A stretch of DNA of 64,000 nucleotides, taken from Qipengyuania xiapuensis. GTDB lineage: Bacteria; Pseudomonadota; Alphaproteobacteria; Sphingomonadales; Sphingomonadaceae. Location of the stretch: contig NZ_JAIGNL010000002.1 of assembly GCF_019711395.1 (NCBI RefSeq), forward strand, positions 124,001 to 188,000, given 5' to 3'. The notes below the pieces were generated by a model, which ran no database searches, was not told the DNA's origin, and saw only the letters and a program-made list of their open reading frames with translations. Shown here in pieces: positions 43,623 to 53,635 of the stretch. Each line of letters begins with the position of its first letter. Within the stretch, counting starts at the first letter, position 1. The position numbers and the translations under genes are program-made.

Positions 43623-46600
43623 ATGCTCATCAAACAGCTCAGACTGAGCGGTTTCAAGAGCTTCGTCGAGCCGTCCACGCTGCGCATCGAACCGGGCCTG
43701 ACCGGCGTGGTCGGCCCCAATGGCTGCGGCAAGTCCAACCTGCTCGAAGCGATCCGCTGGGTCATGGGCGAGAATTCGCCCAAGTCCATGCGTTCGGGCG
43801 GTATGGAAGACGTCATCTTCGCCGGCACGGCCAGCCGCCCGCCGCGCGATTTCGCCGAAGTGGTGCTGTCGGCCGAGGATGACGACGGCGACGAGCTCGA
43901 GGTCGTTCGGCGGATAGAGCGCGGCGCCGGTTCGGCCTACCGCGTCAACGGCAAGGACGTGCGCGCCAAGGATGTCGCGCTGACCTTCGCCGATGCGGCG
44001 ACCGGCGCGCACAGCCCCGCACTCGTCAGCCAGGGCAAGATCGCGCAGGTCATTGCCGCAAAGCCCGTCGAACGGCGGATGATGCTCGAAGAGGCGGCGG
44101 GTATCGCGGGCCTCCACGTTCGCCGCCGTGACGCCGAGAGCAAGCTGCGCTCGACCGAGAAGAACCTCGAGCGGCTCGAGGACCTGATGGCGGGCCTCGA
44201 CAGCCAGATCGCCTCGCTGCGCCGGCAGGCCAAGCAGGCCGAACGCTATCGCAAGCTTTCCGACCAGATAAAGACCGCCGAAGCTCGGCTCGTCTTCGCC
44301 CGCTGGCGCGATGCCGCGGCCGCTGCGGAAGAGGCAAAGGAAGCCGCCGCAAACGCAGATGCGCGGGTCGCGGAGGCCCAGAAAGCCGCTAACGAAGCGC
44401 AGAAGGCACAGCGCGAGGCAGCCGAGAAACTCTCCGAAGCGCGCGAGGAACAGGCCGATCGCCGCGACGATGCGAGCGCGCACGGCCACCGCATGGCAGC
44501 TCTGACCAGCCAGCTGGAAGCTGCCGAACAGCGCCTCGCCGACCTCGAGCGCCAGAAAGTCCGGCTCGAAGAAGACCGCGGCGATGCCGACCGCATGACC
44601 AAGGATGCGGCAGAGGCGCTTGCGCGGCTCGAGAAGGAGCTGGCCGAGAGCGAGAAGACGCTCGCCGCCGACGAGGAGCGCCGCCCCAAGCTGGTCGCCC
44701 AGAGCGAGGATGCGGAACGCGCCAGCCGTACGGCCGAACTGGCACTCGCCAAGGCCACGGCGGACAATGCCGGTGTCGAAGCCGAATGGCGCGTCGTCGA
44801 GGCCGAAGTGCAGCAGGCGAAGACGCGGCTCGATCGTGTCGAGGCGGAAGGTCGCCGGATGGCCGATCAGCGCGAAGCGCTGGCAGGTGAGGACCTCGAC
44901 GCCGAGGTGCAGCGCGCCCGTAGGGCCGCAGAGGATGCCACCGCCGATATCGCGGCCAAGCGTGCCGCCATCGAAGAGATGCAGTCGCGCAAGACCGAGC
45001 TGCAAGCGCAGCGCGACGAAGCGGCGAGCGCCTATTCTGCGGCCAAGGCCGAACTCTCGGGCGTCCAACGCGAATATGACGCGCTGAAGCGCGACCGCGA
45101 GGCGCGCGAACGTGCCGCGGCGAAGCGTTCGGGCCGCCAGCAGGCGATCGACGGCGTTCGCGCCGAGAAGGGCTATGAACGCGCTATCGCCGCTGCGCTG
45201 GGGCGTGACGGCAAGGCCCTGCTCGGCGCTCCCGACGAGGGTAGCGAAGGCCGCTACTGGACCGGTGCGAGCGCGCCGAAGAAGGTCGCAAGCAGCCTCG
45301 CCGACCACATCGCCCAGTGCCCCGATGAATTGCGCGCCCGGCTCGCGCTGGTCCATGTCGTCGAAAGCGATGACGGACGCGCACTGGGCCCGGGCGAAAA
45401 CCTCGTCACGATGGACGGCATGCTGCGCCGCTGGGACGGTCTCGTCGTCCGCGGCGAAGGCGCTGCCGAGGCCGCGCGTCTCGAAGCCGAGAACCGCTTC
45501 GCCGAACTCGACAAGCTGGTGCCCGACCTGCAGGCGGCGGTCGACAAGGCCGAGGCGCAGCAATCCTCGGCTAGCGAGACCCTCTCCGCGCTCCAACGGG
45601 ACATCGTCGGCGCCGACCGCGATCTTGCCGCAGCATCGGAAACCGAACGCCAGGCGCTACGCACGCTCGACCAGGCCGAGGCCCAGCGCGAACGTGTCGC
45701 CGCGCGCCTCGAGGAATTGCGCGAAGCCGAGAAGGAGCATTCGGACATCCTCGGTCAGGCCAAGGCCGAAGTCTCAGCCGCCGAGGCAAAGCGCGACGCG
45801 CTACCCGATCCCGAGGCCGGCCGCGCCTCGCTCGATGCGGCGAAGGCCAAGAACGAGGCCGCCCGCGCCGCGCTGCAAGCCCGCGCCGCCGAACTCGCCG
45901 CGCATGACCAGTCGCTCGCCGTCGCCCGCGAACGTACCGCCGCGCAGCGCAGCGATATGGCCAACTGGCAGGCCCGCTCGGGCGAGGCCGCGCGCCGCCT
46001 GTCGGACATGGCCCGCCGCTTCGAGGAGATCGAGGAACAGCGCGCCATCTTCGCCGCCAAGCCCGAAGGCCTCATGAAGGAGATCGAACAGGGCGACACG
46101 GTGCGCGAGCGTCTGGGCGCAGAGCTTGCCGAGGCCGAAAAGGCCGTCGCTGCCGCCGCCGAAGTCGCGCAGGAGGCCGACCGCGCTTTCTCGGCCGCTA
46201 ACGAAACGCTGGCAGAAGCCCGCGAAAACCGCGCCGGCCTGACTGCGCGCGCCGAGAACCAGGATGCCCGCCGGATCGAAATGGCGCGCGTGTCGGGCGA
46301 ACGCTTCCAGTCCCCTCCCCCGCTGCTTCCGGCCAAGTTCGAATTCGAGGAGGACGACGTGAAGTCCGCCGAAGCCGAGAGCGAGGAGATGGACCGCCTC
46401 ACCGCCAGCCGCGAGCGGATCGGCCCGGTGAACCTCGTCGCCGCCGAGGAACTCGAAAAGATCGAGAGCGAGCACGGCACCAATGCCGCCGAGCAGGAAG
46501 AACTGCGCGAGGCGGTGAACCGGCTGCGCGGATCGATCGGTAATCTCAACCGCGAAGGCCGCGAACGGCTGCGCGAGGCGTTCGAGAAGGTCAACGCCCA

Positions 46601-47045
46601 TTTCAAGACGCTGTTCTCGCGCCTCTTCGAAGGCGGCGAGGCGCACCTTGCGCTGATCGACAGCGACGATCCGCTGGAAGCGGGCCTCGAGATCTTTGCC
46701 CAGCCGCCGGGCAAGCGTCTCCAGTCGCTCACGCTGCTGTCGGGCGGCGAGCAGGCGCTGACCGCGACCGCGCTGATCTTCGCGCTGTTCCTCACCAATC
46801 CCGCGCCGATCTGCGTGCTGGACGAAGTCGACGCGCCGCTGGACGATGCCAATATCGATCGTTTCTGCGACCTGCTCGAGGCGATGGTGAAGGAAACCGA
46901 CACGCGCTACCTCATCGTCACCCACAATGCCGTGACGATGAGCCGCATGCACCGCCTGTTCGGCGTGACCATGATCGAGAAAGGCGTGAGCCGCCTCGTC
47001 AGCGTCGACCTCGGCGCCGCCGAAGAGCTGCTGGCAGCGGAATAG
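43623..47045 (+). CDS. smc: Chromosome segregation ATPase SMC
   Basis: A 1140-residue structural-maintenance-of-chromosomes protein that, with ScpA/ScpB, compacts and segregates DNA. Walker A is GPNGCGKS at 31-38. Two long coiled coils (about 170-500 and 660-1000) flank a hinge near 510-650, and the C-terminal head holds the ABC signature LLSGGEQAL and Walker B ICVLDEVDAPLDDAN. The hinge conservation and length are normal. The coiled coil is unusually rich in Ala, Glu and Arg, which produces long open frames on the opposite strand. scpA and scpB are not in the window. Confidence 0.96.
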   Translation: MLIKQLRLSGFKSFVEPSTLRIEPGLTGVVGPNGCGKSNLLEAIRWVMGENSPKSMRSGGMEDVIFAGTASRPPRDFAEVVLSAEDDDGDELEVVRRIERGAGSAYRVNGKDVRAKDVALTFADAATGAHSPALVSQGKIAQVIAAKPVERRMMLEEAAGIAGLHVRRRDAESKLRSTEKNLERLEDLMAGLDSQIASLRRQAKQAERYRKLSDQIKTAEARLVFARWRDAAAAAEEAKEAAANADARVAEAQKAANEAQKAQREAAEKLSEAREEQADRRDDASAHGHRMAALTSQLEAAEQRLADLERQKVRLEEDRGDADRMTKDAAEALARLEKELAESEKTLAADEERRPKLVAQSEDAERASRTAELALAKATADNAGVEAEWRVVEAEVQQAKTRLDRVEAEGRRMADQREALAGEDLDAEVQRARRAAEDATADIAAKRAAIEEMQSRKTELQAQRDEAASAYSAAKAELSGVQREYDALKRDREARERAAAKRSGRQQAIDGVRAEKGYERAIAAALGRDGKALLGAPDEGSEGRYWTGASAPKKVASSLADHIAQCPDELRARLALVHVVESDDGRALGPGENLVTMDGMLRRWDGLVVRGEGAAEAARLEAENRFAELDKLVPDLQAAVDKAEAQQSSASETLSALQRDIVGADRDLAAASETERQALRTLDQAEAQRERVAARLEELREAEKEHSDILGQAKAEVSAAEAKRDALPDPEAGRASLDAAKAKNEAARAALQARAAELAAHDQSLAVARERTAAQRSDMANWQARSGEAARRLSDMARRFEEIEEQRAIFAAKPEGLMKEIEQGDTVRERLGAELAEAEKAVAAAAEVAQEADRAFSAANETLAEARENRAGLTARAENQDARRIEMARVSGERFQSPPPLLPAKFEFEEDDVKSAEAESEEMDRLTASRERIGPVNLVAAEELEKIESEHGTNAAEQEELREAVNRLRGSIGNLNREGRERLREAFEKVNAHFKTLFSRLFEGGEAHLALIDSDDPLEAGLEIFAQPPGKRLQSLTLLSGGEQALTATALIFALFLTNPAPICVLDEVDAPLDDANIDRFCDLLEAMVKETDTRYLIVTHNAVTMSRMHRLFGVTMIEKGVSRLVSVDLGAAEELLAAE

Positions 47046-47813
47046 GTGGCATCGCAGGACATCTACGATCCCGACTTCGTGCGCGACGTCTTCGATCGCT
47101 GCTCGGATCGCTACATCGCCTTCAGCAACGCCTGCTCCTTCGGCTTTACGCAAATCTGGCGGCGGCAATGCGTGGAGATGCTCGATCTCCCGCCAGAAGC
47201 GCGTCATGGATACGACTTGATGGCTGGCACCGGCGAGGTCTGGCCGCACCTCCTTTCACATTCGCCCCAAGTGGAATCGATTGTCGCCGTCGATATCTCG
47301 GCAGGCATGCATCGCCGCGCGATGGACCGCCTCCACGCGATGCGCGCCCACAAGATCGAATTCCGCGAGGACGACGTTCTTGCCAGCTCGCTTCCCGACG
47401 AAAGCGCGGACTTCGTCGTTTCGACGTTCGGGCTGAAGACCTTCAATCCGGACCAGCACCGGCGCCTTGCCGAACTGACCGCGCGCGTCCTCAAACCGGG
47501 TGGCCGCTTCGCATATATCGAGGCATCCGATCCCAAGGGCTGGCCGCTGCGACCGCTCTATCGCCTGCACCTCGACCGGGTGCTTCCCATGGTCGAGCGT
47601 GTGCTCCTGCGCGGAGCACATGATTTTGCGATGATCGGACAGTATTCCGCCAATTTCGGGGATGCGCGCGAATTTTCAGGAATGCTGGAGGATGCGGGCC
47701 TGAACTCGGAATTCCGCAAGTTCTTCTTCGGCTGCGCTTCAGGCGTTTGCGGCAGCAAACCCGCCAGCTCCAAAGCTACAAGCCAGGCAGATTACGAGGC
47801 CACGACACCATGA
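47046..47813 (+). CDS. Class I SAM-dependent methyltransferase (UbiE-like)
   Basis: A 255-residue methyltransferase. The SAM-binding motif I is YDLMAGTGEVWP (about 57-68), motif II VAVDISAGM, and the KTFNPDQH and LKPGGRFAYIE blocks resemble UbiE/COQ5, although the typical C-methyltransferase signature is only partly present, so a ubiquinone role is unproven. The start is a GTG immediately after the smc stop codon with no gap. The 3' end overlaps the M24 peptidase start as ATGA. Confidence 0.82.
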   Translation: MASQDIYDPDFVRDVFDRCSDRYIAFSNACSFGFTQIWRRQCVEMLDLPPEARHGYDLMAGTGEVWPHLLSHSPQVESIVAVDISAGMHRRAMDRLHAMRAHKIEFREDDVLASSLPDESADFVVSTFGLKTFNPDQHRRLAELTARVLKPGGRFAYIEASDPKGWPLRPLYRLHLDRVLPMVERVLLRGAHDFAMIGQYSANFGDAREFSGMLEDAGLNSEFRKFFFGCASGVCGSKPASSKATSQADYEATTP

Positions 47814-49183
47814 ACCAAGGCAAGCTGGCCCTCGCATGCGCCACCATGGCCGCACTTTACGCCCCGCAGGCCATGGCAGGCGAAACCGACCTATACGCGA
47901 TCCCGATGTCGGAAACCGAGCGGGCCAATCCCGCCCTGCCCACCATCCTGCCGCTGAAGGAACGCGCTGAGGTAGTCGACCGGATCCTTGCCGAGCGGCT
48001 GGAGACAGTCATCCCCGCGATCATGCGCGAACAGGGCATCGACATGTGGCTGCTGATGTCGCGAGAGTATTTCGAGGAGCCGGTTCTCGCCACCATGCTC
48101 GATGCGCAGAGCTTCCATGCGCGGCGCCGCACGATCCTCATCTTCTTCGATCCGGGCGACGGCCAGCCGGTCGAGCGCCTTACGGTCAGCCGCTACGGCC
48201 TCGCCGACCTGTTCGAGCCGTCGTGGGCGCCGGAGGAGGAGCCCGACCAGTGGAAGGCGGTCGCCGATATCATCGCGGCGCGCGATCCCGACAAGATCGC
48301 GATCAACTATTCGGATGCGACACGTTTCGGCGACGGGATGACACTGAGCCAGTACCGCGCAATGACCGAGGCTCTGCCTGAGGAGTATGCCGAACGCATC
48401 GTCTCGGGCGAGACGCTTTCGGTCCGCTGGCTCGAAAGCCGAACCAAGGCCGAGCTGGACCTTTATCCGGGCATCGTGCGCATCGCGCATGCGCTGATTT
48501 CAGAGGCGTTCTCTCGCCGCGTGATCACTCCCGGCGAAACGACTACGCACGAGGTGCGCTGGTGGTACCGCGAGAAGCTCGCCTCGCTCGGCATTGCCCC
48601 ATGGTTCCATCCCTCCGTCGCGATCCAGCGCGAGGGGACCGAGGGCATGATCTACGAGGACACGGTTATCCAGCCGGGCGACCTGCTGTGGACCGACTTC
48701 GGCATCACCTACCTACGGCTCAACACCGATACACAGCATCTCGCCTATGTGCTGAAGCCGGGTGAGACCGAGGCACCGGAGGGTCTGCGCGAGGGCCTGA
48801 GGCGCACCAACCGCGTCGGCGATATCCTCACCGCGTCATTCCGGGCAGGCGAAAGCGGCAACGAGATCCTGGCCCGCGCGCGGGCGGCGGCGCTTGCCGA
48901 GGGGCTTGATCCATCGATCTACAGTCATCCCATCGGCTTTCACGGCCACGGTGCTGGCACTTCGATCGGGTTCTGGGACAACCAGCAGGCGGACCCGCGC
49001 GGCGAATATCCCGTGCTGGCGGGCACCACCTGGTCGATCGAGTTCACCAATTACTACGAGGTCCCTGAATGGGGCGGCCAGCGCGTCGATTTCCGGTCGG
49101 AAGAGGACGCCTTCTTCGACGGGGAAACCGTGCGATATCTAGACGGGCGCCAGACCGAGCTGACGCTGATCCCGTCCGACTAG
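47810..49183 (+). CDS. Exported M24 family metallopeptidase (Xaa-Pro aminopeptidase-like)
   Basis: A 457-residue protein with a signal peptide (LALACATMAALYAPQAMA) and a pita-bread M24 domain in the C-terminal half. Metal-ligand regions are LLWTDFGITY, the HPIGFHGHGAGTSIG histidine block and WSIEFTNYYE. The N-terminal half (about 40-220) is the creatinase-like domain. Relatives cleave N-terminal residues before proline; export suggests periplasmic peptide use. Coupled to the methyltransferase by ATGA. Its stop abuts the merR stop. Confidence 0.87.
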   Translation: MNQGKLALACATMAALYAPQAMAGETDLYAIPMSETERANPALPTILPLKERAEVVDRILAERLETVIPAIMREQGIDMWLLMSREYFEEPVLATMLDAQSFHARRRTILIFFDPGDGQPVERLTVSRYGLADLFEPSWAPEEEPDQWKAVADIIAARDPDKIAINYSDATRFGDGMTLSQYRAMTEALPEEYAERIVSGETLSVRWLESRTKAELDLYPGIVRIAHALISEAFSRRVITPGETTTHEVRWWYREKLASLGIAPWFHPSVAIQREGTEGMIYEDTVIQPGDLLWTDFGITYLRLNTDTQHLAYVLKPGETEAPEGLREGLRRTNRVGDILTASFRAGESGNEILARARAAALAEGLDPSIYSHPIGFHGHGAGTSIGFWDNQQADPRGEYPVLAGTTWSIEFTNYYEVPEWGGQRVDFRSEEDAFFDGETVRYLDGRQTELTLIPSD

Positions 49184-49552
49184 TCAGGATGCGAGAGCGG
49201 CTTTCAGGTCGTCGCGAATGGCCTTGAGGCGCGTGACGACTGCCGCATTGTCGGCTCCGCCACCCGAGGCAGGGACCTGGGCGGCAGCCTGCTGGTCCGG
49301 CACGCCGCGCAGCGCCGCCTTGGCACCCTTCAGCGTGTAGCCTTCCTTGTTCACGAGGCGGTCGATCCGCTCGACCAGTGCGACGTCTTCCGTGCGGTAA
49401 TAGCGCCTGCCACCGCTGCGCTTCAGCGGCTTCAGCTGGGGGAACTGCTGTTCCCAATAGCGCAGCACATGCGTCTTGATGCCGGTTGCCTTTGCAACCT
49501 CGCCAATCGTGCGCAGAGCGCCGTCTTCCTTATGATCGTCAAACTCGGCCAT
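49184..49552 (-). CDS. MerR family transcriptional regulator
   Basis: A 122-residue MerR-type DNA-binding protein. The helix-turn-helix and wing (TIGEVAKATGIKTHVLRYWE; RSGGRRYYRTEDVALVERI) occupy residues 14-75. The C-terminal effector region is short and Ala/Gly-rich with no metal-binding cysteines, so no ligand can be proposed. It is the last gene after ihfA in the rpmF-plsX-fabH-ihfA-merR order that is conserved in many alphaproteobacteria. Confidence 0.92.
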   Translation of the reverse strand: MAEFDDHKEDGALRTIGEVAKATGIKTHVLRYWEQQFPQLKPLKRSGGRRYYRTEDVALVERIDRLVNKEGYTLKGAKAALRGVPDQQAAAQVPASGGGADNAAVVTRLKAIRDDLKAALAS

Positions 49553-49574
49553 GTGCCGGTTTTAGGCCGAACGA

Positions 49575-49880
49575 TCAGCCGTTTGCAATCCGCTCTTTCA
49601 ACAGCTGGCTGGCGCGGAAGGTCATCACGCGGCGGGGCGTGATCGGCACTTCGACACCGGTCTTGGGATTGCGGCCAATGCGTTCTTTCTTGTCGCGCAG
49701 CACGAAGCTGCCGAAGCCGGAGATCTTGACGTTTTCACCGCGGGCAAGCGCATCGCTCATCTTGGCAAGCACGTTCTCGACCAGGTCGAGAGACTCGGCC
49801 CGGCTAAGGCCCATCTTGCGGTTGATGGTTTCGGCGAGGTCTGCGCGGGTCAGCGTACCCACGGAGCGCATCATATCCAT
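49575..49880 (-). CDS. ihfA: Integration host factor subunit alpha
   Basis: A 101-residue DNA-bending protein that pairs with IhfB. The DNABII fold is complete: [18 protein letters not shown], then [25 protein letters not shown] and the arm [18 protein letters not shown]. The intercalating proline region and GRNP are intact. I chose the ATG at 49880 (a GGAAGGAC site upstream); the frame extends another 15 codons upstream. It lies between fabH and merR, all on the minus strand. Confidence 0.95.
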   Translation of the reverse strand: MDMMRSVGTLTRADLAETINRKMGLSRAESLDLVENVLAKMSDALARGENVKISGFGSFVLRDKKERIGRNPKTGVEVPITPRRVMTFRASQLLKERIANG

Positions 49881-49945
49881 TTTTTGTCCTTCCCCAGACG
49901 CGACCCTGGGTTCAAGCTGACTCACAAGCTACTGTATTTTGACGA

Positions 49946-49968
49946 TTCCGGCAATGGACGGGCCGGAA
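49946..49968 (-). terminator. Candidate hairpin between fabH and ihfA
   Basis: A seven-base-pair stem (TTCCGGC/GCCGGAA) with a nine-base loop, 14 bases past the fabH stop. The minus-strand side has no T run straight after it, so it could be a weak terminator, an attenuator or an mRNA-processing site. Confidence 0.35.
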
Positions 49969-49982
49969 AAATTCAACATTTG

Positions 49983-50948
49983 TTACATGCGCGCGAGTGA
50001 TGCGCCCCATGTGAAGCCGCCGCCCATCGCCTCGAACATGACGAGGTCGCCGGGTTTGATGCGGCCATCCTTCTTCGCAACGTCGAGCGCGAGGGGAACC
50101 GAGGCCGCCGAGGTGTTGGCATGCTGGTCGACCGTGACGATCACTTTCTCCGGCGCAAGATTGAGCTTGCGGGCGGTCGCATCGAGGATACGGGCATTGG
50201 CCTGGTGCGGCACGACCCAGTCGACATCCGCAGCCTCTACCGAGGCGTCTTCAAGCACTTCCCTGAGCACGTCGGCCAGGTTGACCACCGCGTGGCGGAA
50301 AACCTCGCGTCCCTTCATGCGCAGCTTGCCGACTTCGCCGGTGGTCGAGGGACCGCCGTCGACATAAAGCAATTCGCGGTGCTCGCCGTCCGCGTGGAGG
50401 CGCGTGGCGAGGATGCCCGGCCCGTCTTCTTCGACGTCCTTCGCCTCGAGCACGACGGCACCCGCGCCGTCACCGAACAGAACGCAGGTCGTGCGGTCTT
50501 CCCAGTCAAGGATGCGGCTGAAGGTCTCCGCGCCGATCACCAGCGCCTTCTTCGCCATGCCCGTGCGCAGCAGCGAATCCGCAGTGCCCAGTGCGTAGAG
50601 GAAGCCCGAGCAGACCGCGTGCACGTCGAATGCCACGCCGCCGCGGCAGCCGAGATTGGCCTGCACCTGCGTGGCGGTGGCGGGGAAAGTGTGGTCGGGT
50701 GTCGCGGTGGCAAGGATGATCAGGCCGATCTCGCTTGCATCGATGCCCGCATCCTCGAGCGCCTTGCGCGCCGCTTCGGTCGCGAGGCTGGACGTCGTCT
50801 CGCCCTCTCCCGCTATGTAGCGCTGGCGGATGCCGGTGCGCTCCTGGATCCATTCATCCGTGGTGTCGACCCGCTGGGCCAGATCGTCATTGGTGACGCA
50901 TTGGGCGGGAAGTGCGCTCCCGCTGCCGGTGATCACGGCACGGATCAT
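49983..50948 (-). CDS. fabH: 3-oxoacyl-ACP synthase III
   Basis: Starts fatty-acid chains by condensing acetyl-CoA with malonyl-ACP. The 321-residue length is typical. The catalytic triad is visible: Cys113 in [13 protein letters not shown], His in [10 protein letters not shown] (about 247) and Asn in QHANTSAAS (about 277). The N-terminal [14 protein letters not shown] is diagnostic. The ATG overlaps the plsX stop as ATGA. Confidence 0.96.
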   Translation of the reverse strand: MIRAVITGSGSALPAQCVTNDDLAQRVDTTDEWIQERTGIRQRYIAGEGETTSSLATEAARKALEDAGIDASEIGLIILATATPDHTFPATATQVQANLGCRGGVAFDVHAVCSGFLYALGTADSLLRTGMAKKALVIGAETFSRILDWEDRTTCVLFGDGAGAVVLEAKDVEEDGPGILATRLHADGEHRELLYVDGGPSTTGEVGKLRMKGREVFRHAVVNLADVLREVLEDASVEAADVDWVVPHQANARILDATARKLNLAPEKVIVTVDQHANTSAASVPLALDVAKKDGRIKPGDLVMFEAMGGGFTWGASLARM

Positions 50949-51982
50949 TTGGCTGCCAGCTCGTCACCGCCGACTTCGCCGAGATCCTTGGCGATGCGGT
51001 TGGTGATGTCGTCTTCGAGGAGGCGCGCTGCAACTTCGACAGCGTTCGCGACGCCCTTGGCATTGGCGCTGCCGTGGCTCTTCACGACCACGCCGTTGAG
51101 GCCGAGGAAGACGGCGCCGTTGTGGTTGTTCGGATCGAGATGGTGGCGCAGCAGTTCGGTCGCAGGACGCGAGACGAGGAATCCGACCTTCGAACGGATC
51201 GAGGAACTGAAAGCGCGCTTCAGGAGGTCGGTCACGAAGCGCGCCGCCCCCTCGATCGCCTTCAATGCGATATTGCCCGAGAAACCGTCGCAAACCACCA
51301 CGTCGCATTCGCCGCGATTGATCTTGTCGGCTTCGACATATCCTTCGAAGTCCATCGACAGACCGGATGCTGCACGCAGGCTATCGGCGGCTGCCTGGAT
51401 GTCCTCGGTGCCCTTGGTTTCTTCGGTGCCGATGTTGAGCAGTCGCACGCGAGGGCGCTCGCGTCCTGTGACGATGCGCGAATAGGCAGCGCCCATGATC
51501 GCGAATTGCACGAGGTTGCGCGCGTCGCATTCGCGGTTCGCGCCGAGGTCGAGCATGATGACGTCGTTATCGCCGAGCGTCGGCAGCAATGCGGCAAGTG
51601 CCGGACGGTCGAGGCCGGGCATGGTGCGCAGCGCGAGCTTGCTCATCGCCATCAGCGCGCCGGTATTGCCTGCAGAGACGGCAGCGCCGGCTTCGCCGCG
51701 CTTCACGGCGTCGACGGCAAGACCCATGCTGGTCGTCTTCGCACGGCGAAGCGCGCGGCTGGGCTTCTCGTCCCCCGCGACGACATCTTCGCAATGCAGG
51801 ATTTCGCTGGCCTCGGCCATGCCGGGATGCTCGGCAAGCGCGGCCTTGATCCGCGTCTCGTCACCGACCAGCAGGAATTTGAATCGATCGTGGCGCCTAC
51901 GCGCGAGCGCGGCGCCTTCGATCATTACGCGAACGCCTTCATCTCCGCCCATCGCGTCGACGGCGATACGCGGAAGACTCAT
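50945..51982 (-). CDS. plsX: Phosphate acyltransferase PlsX
   Basis: Makes acyl-phosphate from acyl-ACP for phospholipid synthesis, acting peripherally at the membrane. The 345-residue chain opens with the diagnostic [11 protein letters not shown], and contains [20 protein letters not shown] and [12 protein letters not shown]. It lies 25 bases after rpmF, in the usual rpmF-plsX-fabH arrangement, and overlaps fabH by four bases. Confidence 0.96.
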   Translation of the reverse strand: MSLPRIAVDAMGGDEGVRVMIEGAALARRRHDRFKFLLVGDETRIKAALAEHPGMAEASEILHCEDVVAGDEKPSRALRRAKTTSMGLAVDAVKRGEAGAAVSAGNTGALMAMSKLALRTMPGLDRPALAALLPTLGDNDVIMLDLGANRECDARNLVQFAIMGAAYSRIVTGRERPRVRLLNIGTEETKGTEDIQAAADSLRAASGLSMDFEGYVEADKINRGECDVVVCDGFSGNIALKAIEGAARFVTDLLKRAFSSSIRSKVGFLVSRPATELLRHHLDPNNHNGAVFLGLNGVVVKSHGSANAKGVANAVEVAARLLEDDITNRIAKDLGEVGGDELAAK

Positions 51983-52007
51983 AACGCTCTCCGACTCAAA
52001 CTAAGTC

Positions 52008-52190
52008 TTAAAGACCCTCGGGTGCGAGGACTTCGCGCCCGTTGTAGTAGCCGCAGTGCGGGCACAGGTTGTGCGGACGCTTCAGCTCGCCACAGTTCGA
52101 GCACTCGTGATGAGCTTCGACCTTGAGCGAATCGTGTGCACGACGGTTGCCGCGGCGGTGGGGCGATACTTTTCTCTTGGGGACGGCCAT
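52008..52190 (-). CDS. rpmF: 50S ribosomal protein L32
   Basis: A 60-residue ribosomal protein opening with [20 protein letters not shown]. It is the zinc-binding form, since the two pairs CSNC and CPHC form a ribbon. First gene of the run into plsX and fabH, linking ribosome and membrane-lipid synthesis. Its promoter should lie in the 240-base divergent region upstream. Confidence 0.96.
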   Translation of the reverse strand: MAVPKRKVSPHRRGNRRAHDSLKVEAHHECSNCGELKRPHNLCPHCGYYNGREVLAPEGL

Positions 52191-52430
52191 CTCGGCACCT
52201 GTTCCTCAAACAATTTCAATCAATTTCGGTGGCCGCCCTAGGGGAAGCTCCGGCAACGCACAAGAGCGCGATGACGGCAAACTACCCGACCGTGACGGTG
52301 AAGGCGCGCGCTATAGCGAATTTTCCGGATGATGCAAGCGTAGCGGAGGATAAGATCACGCATCCGATTGCGGCACCCGCAACCCCGACCTAGCAAGGCG
52401 TGGAGGGTACGCAAGAGGGAGGAATTTTCC
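52191..52430. promoter_or_regulatory. Divergent intergenic region rpmF / MAPEG gene
   Basis: A 240-base gap between divergent genes that must hold both promoters. I see no convincing -35/-10 pair, repeat or small gene. The part next to rpmF is AT-rich (CAATTTCAATCAATTTCG), the usual place for its promoter. AGGGAGGAATTTTCC just before the MAPEG ATG is a strong ribosome site. Confidence 0.4.
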
Positions 52431-52832
52431 ATGGCTATCGTCCTGCCGGTCACGCTGACCGCCGCCGCGGCTGCCGCGATCATCAACCTGTGGCTTTCGA
52501 TCCGTGTCGGTCAGATGCGCATCAAGCACAAAGTCTCCATCGGCGATGATGGCGCGGGCGGCCCGCTCACGGCCCGCATGCGCGCGCAACTCAATTTCGT
52601 CGAGAATACCGCCTTCTTCCTCGTGCTGGTCGCAGCGATCGAGCTGTCGGGCCGCGGCGATCCCTGGCTCGCCTGGGTGGTCGCCCTCTACATGATCGGG
52701 CGCGTTGCACATGGATTCGGCATGGACGGCGGCACGCTCGCCAAGGGGCGCTCGATCGGAGTCCTAATCACCATGCTGTCGCTGCTCGGCCTTGCGGCCG
52801 TCGCCGTGCTGATCACGCTCGGCGTGATGTAA
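52431..52832 (+). CDS. MAPEG family membrane protein (YecN-like), copy 3
   Basis: A 133-residue membrane protein with four hydrophobic helices (about 2-22, 60-80, 83-100, 108-130). The loop after helix 1 holds ARMRAQLNFVENTAFFL, the MAPEG pattern of the YecN/inner-membrane subgroup, and it differs from the WKAHNY-type pair at 6 kb. Function unknown. The start is fixed by an AGGGAGG site. It is convergent with the MBL hydrolase, seven bases away. Confidence 0.82.
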   Translation: MAIVLPVTLTAAAAAAIINLWLSIRVGQMRIKHKVSIGDDGAGGPLTARMRAQLNFVENTAFFLVLVAAIELSGRGDPWLAWVVALYMIGRVAHGFGMDGGTLAKGRSIGVLITMLSLLGLAAVAVLITLGVM

Positions 52833-52838
52833 GCGAGT

Positions 52839-53507
52839 TCAGGCCAGCGCCGCGTCGCTGACGAAGGCGTTGGTCTTTCGCTCCTGCCCGAAGGTGCTGG
52901 TGGGTCCGTGACCGGGAATGAAGGTCACGTCGTCGCCCAGCGGCCACAGCTTCTGGGTGATGGCATCGATCAGGTCCTGATGGTTGCCCATGGGGAAATC
53001 GGTGCGCCCGATGCTGCCCTGGAACAGCACGTCGCCGACCACTGCGAACTTGCTCGGCCGATGGAAGAAGACCACGTGTCCGGGCGTGTGGCCCGGGCAG
53101 TGGATCACCTCGAGAGTGAGCTCGCCCACGGTGACGGTGTCGCCGTCTTCCAGCCAGCGGTCGGGCTCGAAAACCTGCCCGTTCACGCCATAGCGCGCGC
53201 CGTCCTCGTCAAGGCGGCTGATCCAGAAGCGGTCGTCCTCGTGCGGACCTTCGATCGGAAGGCCGAGTTCCTTGGCGAGGATGCCCGCCTCGCCGCAGTG
53301 ATCGATGTGACCGTGGGTAATGAGAATCTTCTCGAGCTCCACGCCCGTCTGCTTCACCGCTGCCTTCAGCCTGTCGAGATCGCCGCCCGGATCGATAAGC
53401 GCGCCCTTGTTGGTGCTGGTGCACCAGATCAGCGAGCAGTTCTGCTGGAGCGGCGTCACCGGCACGATGCCGGCTTTCATCGGAGGCTGGGAAGTCGTCT
53501 CGGTCAT
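52839..53507 (-). CDS. MBL-fold metallo-hydrolase (glyoxalase II-like)
   Basis: A 222-residue metallo-beta-lactamase-fold hydrolase. The metal motif HxHxDH is THGHIDH (His65 to His70), with further ligands in CPGHTPGH and the Asp in VVGDVLF, and the closing IPGHGP. Its size and layout match the single-domain GloB-like YcbL group; possible substrates are hydroxyacyl-thioesters. I chose the ATG at 53507; the longer frame reads through the divergent promoter region. It is divergent from the cytochrome gene. Confidence 0.88.
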   Translation of the reverse strand: MTETTSQPPMKAGIVPVTPLQQNCSLIWCTSTNKGALIDPGGDLDRLKAAVKQTGVELEKILITHGHIDHCGEAGILAKELGLPIEGPHEDDRFWISRLDEDGARYGVNGQVFEPDRWLEDGDTVTVGELTLEVIHCPGHTPGHVVFFHRPSKFAVVGDVLFQGSIGRTDFPMGNHQDLIDAITQKLWPLGDDVTFIPGHGPTSTFGQERKTNAFVSDAALA

Positions 53508-53635
53508 GACATGCGAGATGGCTTGGAGGCCCCGTGAATGCAAGCACCCCTTTGCGCTCGGCGACCGATGCAAATTGATCCAGCGCAATGCACAAGGAAG
53601 CTTGTATGCTATCCCATCATGCGAGGAGAACGGAT

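Noticed and set aside
42795..45596. A 933-codon open frame on the minus strand across dsbA copy 2 and smc
   Set aside because: It is the shadow of the Ala/Glu/Arg-rich smc coiled coil in a high-GC genome; it covers two real genes with intact motifs and matches no family.
45801..47249. Another long minus-strand frame opposite the smc 3' half and the methyltransferase
   Set aside because: Same cause; the plus-strand genes carry all the motifs (ABC signature, Walker B, SAM site).
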